Source: Neostapfia colusana (Eukaryota > Streptophyta > Magnoliopsida > Poales > Poaceae). From it: a stretch of DNA of 64,000 bases. How positions within the stretch are numbered: the stretch's first letter is position 1; each line of letters starts with the position of its first letter. Positions 56,782 through 64,000 of this stretch are shown piece after piece. The stretch covers positions 77,025,683-77,089,682 of the forward strand of contig JASWHV010000001.1 in NCBI GenBank assembly GCA_030760725.1, in the 5' to 3' direction. The notes below the pieces were generated by a model. That model saw only the letters and a program-made list of their open reading frames with translations. It searched no databases and was not told where the DNA came from. The translations under genes were made by a program, and so were the position numbers.

Positions 56782-59700
56782 TGACACGACCCCACGGTCT
56801 TGTCGAGCCAGGATCACGCTGAGGGGTGCTGCGTTGCACAGCACCGGATAACACACATTAAAGGTACAAAGCGGAAGCAAAGTTTATTACATAAAGAGGT
56901 TTATGAACATTTTTACAACAAAATATGTTCAGTCTACACTCACGGGCGTAGACTACGCATCAAGTTCACGTTCAGCCCGTGAACGTGTCCTTGCTAGCAC
57001 ACACGCACACTAACACGGCGGCGTGCACGACTCCCACTCGACGGGGTTCCCCTCCTGGGGTTCCGTCTCCTCCTCGGGAGTCCCTTCGTCATAGAACCCT
57101 GCAAAAGCTTCAAACACAAGCAGTGAGCACGAAGGCTCAGCAAGACTGACCCGTCTCTCCTAAACATGAAACTGCTACATGGAGGGTGATGGGTTACATG
57201 AGGCAAAATAAGTTGCAAGGACTCGCCTAAATAGTGGAACCTTACTTTCAAGTTTTAGCAGCAGGTTGTGGAGAACCTTACGCTAAGGCACATGAGAGAG
57301 CCGCAATCAAACAAGAAATGCATTTCTCTCATGTACTTCCCCCAAAGTTGAAAAGAACTTTAGTTAGCTCTAAACTACAACAAATCATTAATAACCAAAG
57401 TCCATCTATCAATCAGCAACATTTTAACATGTAACTAGCCTGTTCTTTCTACGTCACGGTACAGTGAACAAGTGGTACTCACTGACCGCGAGGGATGGCG
57501 ATTATAACCGATTTACACCTGCAGGGTTACCCGAACAACCCGTCACGTACGCCCGTACTCGATGCTGCCTGCAACAACCATCACGGACGTCGTACGCAAC
57601 CACCTTTCGCCCGTCAGCAAAATATTAAACCGGTCCCATTGTCCCGAGCAAGAGGTCTCTGCACGCGCATCTCAGTGCCGCCAGCCGATTTACACCTCGA
57701 GCTCTCAACCTACCCTCTGAACGACGGGCAATGCCTCAATACCCAGCTACCCGAGTTACATCGGTTTCCCGGTTCCCATATAGCCGGTAGGTCTTCGGTA
57801 CTGTTCTAGCTTGTTCAACAGGCCCGCACACGGCTCGTTCCTCAATCGACACAAGCGGAGCTATAGTACACAGGCCCCAAAGTCCTGCCGCCCTTACTCT
57901 CCGCTCGGTCTCATTTTTCTTGCCATGTGTATCATGTGCTAACTCTACCCGAGTCGAGTGCCTCTAGCCTATGCTCGCGGGTAGTTCCAACTACTCGACT
58001 TGTACCGAATCCTATACTATCTTAGCATTGCAGTAGTTAAATGGGGTTTTCACTCCTAATCCCAACCCATGGTTTTCATGGCTATGCAATTGGGTTTTCA
58101 AACAAGACTCCAATGCAAGAAATAGTGATACTCAAGTAAGTGCTCGAAACAATAACAATTTGTAAAAAGGTTAATGCAAACCGGAGCTTTCCTTGCTGCT
58201 CTTGGTCGTAGGCTAGCTGCTCTTCCGGAGTAACGAAGTCTAGGACTTCGGATTCCTCCTCGACCTTAGCGACTACATGAGATATAAGTACATGTATCAA
58301 TTTAAATGCATTTGAATTGAATTTAAACTTGTGAAGGTTGTAAGTCTTACTAGACAGACCCAATGACTCTGAAATTTTTACTGTGGCTTGTCTACAACCT
58401 AAACAGAGACTTGGCCAAGTTTTAATTGCAGCAAAGCTCATTTGAGCCCTCCACAATTAATTATGTACTTGACCTTAATTGGAGGCTTTAGGGTGTTCTA
58501 GGGATTTTCATGGAGCAAGCCATTACTTTCTGAAAATTATATTTTCAGAGGGTTCTAATGGAGTTGGTCTCACTTAATTTGAAGGTTCGTAGCTAAAGAT
58601 ATGAGCTAAACAATTTCAGGGAAATTCTGAAAATGTTTCTGGACATTTTCTATTTTCTCTGGAACAGTTTTATTAATCACACCATTAGGTGGAACAAATG
58701 AGCTCAATTGGATCTGAAATTTTTAGGGTAGCTCAGGGATATTTTGGTGAACATCCCAGAAAAATTTCAGAATTTTCCTCCAAAGAATTCTCCAGTTAAA
58801 ATTCCAAACAGTTTAAATTTTGAGGAATTAATTCTAGCGAAATAAGGATTTTCATGAATTGAAACTTGATTTGCTGGAAAGTACTCAGAGAGCTGAATCC
58901 AACAAAATTTGGTTCACTCGATTTGGAGCTTCCTAGCCAAAGTTATGAGGATTTGAACTTTGAATGAATTCTGAAAATCAGGGAAAAGTTCAAATCTGCC
59001 GGTGGGTCCACAGTACACGTGTCTGACGCTGGAGCGATGGCACACCGGGGTCTACGGGGTTTTTGCGTGCCAGCACACCGGATCTGAGCCGCAGACTGAT
59101 CCCGATTTAAAATATGAGCCGCTGACAGACGGGACCCACTCCTTCGTCTACCTCTCGCCGCCCGCGTTCTGCCGCCGCGGTACCTCGCTGGAGAGCTCGC
59201 CGGCAGCTTCTGTGGAGCTCCAAACTTCATGATTCTGGCCGCCCCTGGCTACTTTCACTTGGGGAGCATGATTCCGGGCTCAGTTCGTCATGAAAATGGA
59301 CGGCACATGGTTGGCGACGAGCGGCAGCCTCGGGAGAACTTCGGCCGTGTCGGCTGACCTCCCTAGCACCCAATCGATCGAGCAAATGGTCGGGAAGCAT
59401 CAGTGGACCTCAGGAAAGGTCGACATCAGCTCCACTGAGCTCGGAAAGGGCTGTGTTGGGCTGTCATCGTGCAACCTAGGCCAGAAATCGGGATTTCTAC
59501 TAAAACTAGAAGAACAACGGTTTCCCTCGACGGTTCTTCGTGGTTCCTGCTCCTATGGACTCATACGGGAACCTAGAAGTGATCCTCTCCACGAGAGGAT
59601 GAGTGGTGCAGTGTGGATTACGAATTTCGCAGATCGGTGCAGACTCCACTTTTGCACAGCGTCGCGAAAACATGAAATTCTGGCGTGAGCAGTTTTTGTC

Positions 59701-60813
59701 CCGCCGTCGGAGCTTGCGGGAATGAAAGAGGGACTGAAGGCGAAGCTCTTTGCTGTTCACAGCTCGGTGAATGGTGGGCTGTGGTGGCCGGACGGATCGT
59801 TCCCGCGGTGGCGGCTCGAGCTGAACCGGCAGAAGAAAGATCGTCGTGGTGGAGCTCGGGAAGAACTGCTCCGAGTCTGGAACCGACATGAGGGTGTAGA
59901 AGAGGGCTTGGCGCACCCCGTGCTGGTCTCAGATCGCCGGGAGGATCGCTGGATCGGCCGGGCGATGAGGGACCGAGAGCTCAACCGAGCGGCGAGGAGT
60001 TTCAGCTTTCTGGGTGGGAACGCGCCGAGGCAGAGGTGGAATCACCGGTGACCGCTTGGGCACGTAGATAAAGGCCCCGAGAGTCTGTTCCGTGGCTGAG
60101 ATCGGCAAGCAGCTGGTGGCCTCGCCATTTCTTTGCCGTGGCGGCAGCTCGGTTCAGCGCAAGAACCCGAGTGCAGAGTTCAGTCGGCTGAGTTCTCTTC
60201 AGTGGCTGACAAGTGGGTCCCACTCTCACTTTTAACCCCTGAAATTAACTCCATATCACTGTTGTAAACAGTAAGCCCTAAAATACCCATGGCGATTTCA
60301 ATTATTCACCCCTGAGCCATTTGAATTGGTTAGAAATCACATTCGGTTTGGTTCGACTACATTTCAGCACATGTTCAGTTTGAATTTGCTATACTTAGCT
60401 CATGTAAAGATTAACTCCAAATGGAGTGAAAATTGGTGTGTGAGCTTACAAAAATGTGCTGAGTAAGAATATGCCTCCCACTTTTGAATTCATGGGATAA
60501 AAACAGTTTGAATTTGAATTTGAGTTCAAACTACCCTCTTTCTAGCTATACCCAAAAGGACCTCAAAAAGTTTTTGAATTTGGGTAGAACTTGGCATGGA
60601 CATTCCTAGCAATGTGTAGGAGTTTTTCGTATGTCCAGCCCCTAGATGATGCATGTGGGCAGTACCACTTTTGCATTTTGTGAGTTTATTCTCTAATGAG
60701 CATGTTGATAATGGTTACTTGCTCTTCAAATGTGTTCATCAACTTTCTTCAAATGAGGTGTGTTGTGTGGTGATGAACACTTTAAACATGTGTCAAAAAC
60801 TGAGGCCTTTACA
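56782..60813 (-). repeat. Element C2 3' LTR, 4032 bp
   Basis: TGACACGACC at 56782 to GAGGCCTTTACA at 60813, with the PPT directly inside. It matches C1 (22467-25825 plus 29253-29794) in order. Modules lie near 58551-58600 and 58896-58945, and a mutated CTCGCGGG near 57974. The GC-rich part 58990-60230 differs from C1 and has several open frames (for example 59290-59688, 59506-59916) without recognisable domains. Confidence 0.92.
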
Positions 60814-61660
60814 TTCCTCCCCCCTTAAAAGAATCTCGTCCCGAGATTATAAGGTAAAAATGAGAGAGAGGACGGTGAAAAATTACCGGACATGCGACGG
60901 ACGTGAAAAATTCGGGGTAGTTAGCACGAAGAAACTCTTCGCTCTCCCATGTCGCTTCGTCCACGGAGTTATTAATCCATAGAACTTTGTAGAACCACAA
61001 CGTACGGTTGCGTGTGGTTCGGGCCTTCTCGTCAATGATCTGAACCGGTTCCTCCAGATAGGTGAGATCCGGTTGCAGTTCTTCAATATCCTCCAGCTGA
61101 ATGGTAGTTGATAGCTTGAGATACTTCCTCAGCTGGGAAACGTGAAAGACGTCGTGCACACCGGAAAGTGCTTCTGGTAATTTCAGCCGGTATTCTACTG
61201 ATCCACATCTTTCGGTAATCAGGAATGGATCGATGAATCGGGGTGCCAACTTTCCTCTCACCCCAAATCTATTTACGCCCTTCATCAGAGACACACGTAG
61301 GTATACGTGATCCCCGACTTCAAATTGTAATGGACGTCTTCTCCGGTCCGCATACTGTTTCTGTCGGGATTGGGCAGGTTTTAGGTTCGCTTGAATCAGC
61401 CGAACCTTTTCCTCTGCGTTGTTGACAAGGTCAATCCCGAACGTAACCCTTTCACCAGACTCACACCAATTCAATGGTGTGCGGCATTTTCTTCCGTATA
61501 GCGCCTCTTAAGGCGCCATCTTGATGCTGGCTTGGTACCCATTGTTGTATGAGAACTCGGCTAACGGCAAGTGATCATCCCAATTCTTGCCGTAGTTGAT
61601 GGCGTAAGCTTGTAGCATGTCTTCTAGAATCTGATTTACCCGCTCGGTTTGCCCGTCCGT
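60809..61660 (-). pseudogene. Element C2 integrase C-part and chromodomain
   Basis: In the frame after TAG 61661-61663 it has TDGQTERVNQILEDML, then TAA at 61508-61510 in place of a Tyr codon (MAP-Y-EALYG in A). The open 221-residue part follows (LNWCESGERVTFG, VGDHVYLRVSLMKGVNRFG, VFHVSQLRKYLKL, WFYKVLW, DEATWESEEFLRANYPEFF). The frame reads past the usual end and through the PPT to 60809, giving a C-terminal extension of about 35 residues that may be only read-through. Confidence 0.9.
60814..60830 (-). promoter_or_regulatory. Polypurine tract of element C2
   Basis: TTTTAAGGGGGGAGGAAT on the minus strand directly precedes the LTR start. It is followed on the plus strand by GAATCTCGTCCCGAG as in A and B. 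Confidence 0.82.
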
Positions 61661-63517
61661 CTACGGGTGGTATGCTGAACTACGGATCAGCTTCGTCCCT
61701 AATGCAGTGTGCAGCTGCTCCCAAAAACGGGACATAAATAAAGTGCCCCAGTCCGATATGATGGTACGTGGTACGCCGTACAAGCATAGGATCCGTGAGA
61801 TGTACAGTTCAGCGTACTTCTTGGCGTTGTAGTTGGTGTTGACCGGGATGAAATGGGCAACTTTGGTGAGCCGGTCGACGATTACCCACAAAGAATCATG
61901 TTTCTCAAAAGTGGTGGGTAAACCGATGATGAAGTCCATGCTCACATCTTCCCACTTCCAGGCAGGAACGTGCAGTGGTTGTAGCAGTCCCGGTTTCCGC
62001 ATATGATCTGCCTTCACCCTCCGACATGTATCACACTCGGACACGTACCTTGCAATCTCCCACTTCATCCGTGTCCACCAAAACATGCTTCTCAGTTCTT
62101 GATACATTTTGTTGCTGCCGGGGTGAATAGAAAACTTTGACAAGTGAGCATCATCAAAGATTTTCTTCCGTAACTCCGGGTTACGGGGTACAACGATCCG
62201 GTCCTTGAACCATAGAACGCCGTCTCCGTCCTTCCGGAAACATTTCAACTCCCCACTGTCTACACGTCTCCGCAAATGCGACATGCCCTTGCCATATTTC
62301 TGAGCTGCCGCTATCTCTTCACGGATGGTGGGGATCAAAGCTAGGTTGTACAGAGCTCCATGTGGAATCACATGCAGTGGTGGTTCGCTCTCTTCCAACA
62401 GTGTGATGATCAGATTATTGACATGTGACTTGCGACTCAGCGCATCTGCCACCACGTTTGTTTTGCTGGGGTGATAATGGATCTCTATTTCGTAATCCTT
62501 TATCAGTTCTAACCATCTTCGCTGCCTCATGTTCAGCTCCTTCTGAGTGAATATGTACTTGAGGCTCTTGTGGTCGGTATATAAATGTACGAGGTTACCG
62601 AGTAGGTAGTGCCTCCACATTTTCAGTGCAAGTACCACGGCAGCGAGCTCCAAGTCGTGAGTTGGATAATTCTGCTCATGGTTTCTAAGCTGCCGTGACC
62701 CATACGCGACCACTCTTCGGTCTTGCATCAGCACACATCCGAGCCCAATGCCGGATGCATCGCAGTACACATCGAACGGTTTTGTTGTGTCTGGCTGCGC
62801 CAAAACCGGTGCTGATGTTAAGTGCTTGACTAAAGCCTTGAATGCTGCTTCACATACTGGACTCCAAACATATTTGGTAGCCTTCTTCAGCAGCTCCATC
62901 ATAGGCTTGGCAATCTTTGAGAAGTTCGGGATGAACCTCCGATAATATCCCGCGAGTCCGAGGAAACTCCGTACCTTGTGAACAGTTCTCGGGGACTTCC
63001 AATTCAGCACTTGTGTGATCTTACTCGGGTCTACAGCGATACACTCTGCTGAGATGATATGCCCGAGAAAAGGCACTTGCGATATCCAGAATTCGCACTT
63101 GCTGAATTTCGCGTATAGCTTGTGATCCCGCAGCCGTTGCAAGACTATACGCAGATGCTTCTTGTGATCTTCCTCTGACTTGGAATATACCAGGATGTCG
63201 TCGATGAAGACCACGACAAACATGTCCAGCTCCGGCATGAATACCGAGTTCATTAAATACATGAAGTGAGCTGGAGCGTTTGAGAGGCCGACGGACATGA
63301 CCAGGTACTCATAAAGTCCGTACCTCGTCGAGAAAGCCGTCTTCGGAATATCCTCAGCCCGTATCTTAATATGATGGTACCCGGATCTTAAATCCATCTC
63401 GGAAAAGATCTTTGCTTCGACCAACTGATCAAACAACATGTCGATCCGTGGCAACGGGTACTTGTTCTTGATGGTTACGGCATTTAATGGACGATAGTCC
63501 ACGCAAAGCCGCAACAT
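61661..63517 (-). pseudogene. Element C2 RT, RNase H and integrase
   Basis: This is the longest open segment in the window, 618 residues. RT runs from LCVDYRPLNAVTIKNKYPLPR, through MDLRSGYHHI and the catalytic VVFIDDILVYSK, to the thumb SFLGLAGYYRRFIPNFS. RNase H follows (YCDASGIGLGCVLMQDR, DLELAAVVLALKMWRHYL, YTDHKSLKY, VVADALSRK), then the integrase HHCC finger (SIHPGSNK to CDTCRRVK), VSMDFIIGLP, and the second Asp ISDWGTLF (Arg to Trp next to it). It ends at TAG 61661-61663, where relatives have Gln. All catalytic residues of RT and RNase H are present. Confidence 0.95.
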
Positions 63518-63531
63518 CTCATCCTTCTTCT

Positions 63532-63840
63532 TTACGAATAATGCCGAATAGCCCCATGGCGAGGAGCTCGGCCTAATAAACCCTTCTCCAGCAGGTCCGT
63601 TAGCTCGGTCTTCAGTTCAGCCAACTCCTTGGCTGCCATCTTGTACGGCCTTCGGGATATTATCATGGTTCCCGGTGCAAGTTCAATCTTGAACTCCACC
63701 TCTCTATCGGGCGGCATCCCCGGTAAATCATCTGGGAACACGTCAGGGAACTCTCGGACCAGTGGAATATCTTCCAATCTGATAGTTGTGGTTTGATAGG
63801 CACTTGGAAGTTTTATTTCTGGACTGTCCAGAAATAAGGA
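63532..63840 (-). pseudogene. Element C2 protease-RT junction
   Basis: Minus-strand frame with LPSAYQTTTIRLEDIPLV and REFPDVFPDDLPGMPPDREVEF, then RRPYKMAAKELAELK to LLEKG. A single missing base there (about 63580) shifts the frame relative to the downstream RT segment. The upstream protease is lost at the LTR junction at about 63842. Confidence 0.85.
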
Positions 63841-63841
63841 G

Positions 63842-64000
63842 TGAGTGAGGGGGCCCGACCTCGATCACGGGGTCGTGCCGCATCGCCCGAGGAATTGCAT
63901 TGGGTGGTGCCGTGTTATGCGGCACCCAACAGCACACATATAAGGAACACAGTATTACATAAATCAAAAGCGGAAGCTTACAATTATTCTTTGTAAATAA
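63842..64000 (-). repeat. Terminal part of another LTR (D-like), minus orientation
   Basis: At 63842 (TGAGTGAGG) or 63846 (TGAGGGGG) C2 protein similarity ends. New sequence begins: GGTGGTGCCGTG..GCGGCACCCAACAGC, AACACAGTATTACATAAATC and AGCGGAAGCTTACAATTATTC. Read in reverse this matches the end of unit D (32290-32440). It is therefore the 3' end of an LTR, in minus orientation, that continues past the window. The exact first base is uncertain because of the repeated TGAG. Confidence 0.7.

Larger units (their letters stand above)
44340..64000 (-). mobile_element. Element B: family-A gypsy retrotransposon, interrupted and running off the window
   Basis: It has the same structure and family as element A: left LTR (44340-48504), PPT, gag-pol (48567-52964), leader, initiator-Met PBS (54745-54756), and the start of the right LTR (54760-56781). 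The right LTR is then split by element C2. The rest of it should resume at TATGCTGCAACG after C2, beyond the window. Coding damage is heavier than in A: at least seven stops, several frameshifts and an 18-bp deletion. It inserted into fragment F. Confidence 0.93.
56782..64000 (-). mobile_element. Element C2: family-C gypsy retrotransposon nested in B, truncated by the window
   Basis: Left LTR 56782-60813, PPT, and pol from 60809 to about 63840 on the minus strand. Gag and the right LTR are not reached because another LTR interrupts the element at about 63842. It is the internal-bearing relative of solo LTR C1. The pol proteins resemble A and B but form their own branch by sequence (for example SPRTVHKVRSFLG in place of SPTSVHEVRSFLG). 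Confidence 0.9.

Noticed and set aside
59290..60229. Frames of 132, 136 and 109 codons as candidate host genes
   Set aside because: They are inside the C2 LTR, overlap one another on opposite strands and have no family signature.

Overview
This is plant nuclear DNA, almost certainly from a grass: a gypsy/copia-rich intergenic block. The evidence is very long LTRs of 3-4 kb, Tekay/Del-type gypsy polyproteins ending in a chromodomain, one Sirevirus-like copia element, and initiator-Met tRNA primer sites. I could not support any host gene, RNA gene or CRISPR array. Nearly all of the window can be assigned to at least fourteen LTR-retrotransposon copies or fragments that inserted into one another. 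The assignments rest on TG..CA termini, 5-bp target site duplications (TSDs), polypurine tracts, primer sites and protein domains. No element keeps a fully open gag-pol.

Layout, left part. (1) 1-2007 is the pol end of a plus-strand gypsy element. It is followed by its LTR (2053 to about 5249) and then by a gag-protease fragment (5364-6963), giving a pol-LTR-gag tandem. (2) About 6975-7526 is the tail of a minus-strand family-A LTR. (3) A plus-strand LTR-like unit called D is split into 7527-7838, 22410-22461 and 29800-32457 by later insertions. (4) Element A (7839-22404, minus strand, 14.6 kb, TSD CGCAC) is the only complete element: two 4.14-kb LTRs, PBS, 1.8-kb leader, gag-pol and PPT. (5) A minus-strand solo LTR, C1 (22467-29794, TSD GTTCA), is itself split by a plus-strand solo LTR (25826-29247, TSD CTCAT).

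Middle part. A minus-strand gag scrap (32458-32917) is followed by a Sirevirus-like copia element (32918 to about 40490) with 5' LTR, PBS, gag, protease, integrase, RT and RNase H. Its downstream region is rich in GGACTAGTCC palindromes and ends in a short Ala-rich ORF. Its 3' LTR is missing. Next come a truncated minus-strand gypsy end (E; LTR tail and integrase, about 40520-42360) and a plus-strand fragment F, a leader fused directly to RT (about 42361-44339).

Right part. Element B (from 44340, minus, same family as A) interrupts F. Its right LTR is interrupted at 56781/56782 by element C2 (minus, family C), and C2 is interrupted at about 63842 by another minus-strand LTR that runs off the window. 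B, C2 and the last LTR therefore form a three-level nest.

The elements work as ordinary retrotransposons. The LTR drives a genomic RNA, tRNA-iMet primes minus-strand synthesis, the PPT primes plus-strand synthesis, and the Gag-PR-RT-RH-IN-chromodomain polyprotein packages, copies and inserts the RNA. Many of the disabling stops are C-to-T changes, often CGA to TGA, as expected from decay of methylated cytosine. The observations I consider most worth follow-up are: a coiled-coil ORF inside an LTR; a pair of about 50-bp modules at a constant spacing of about 340 bp in the LTRs of several families; a shared CTCGCGAG block; the absence of a Gag zinc knuckle in family A; the copia palindrome cluster; and a G-quadruplex cluster in LTR E.
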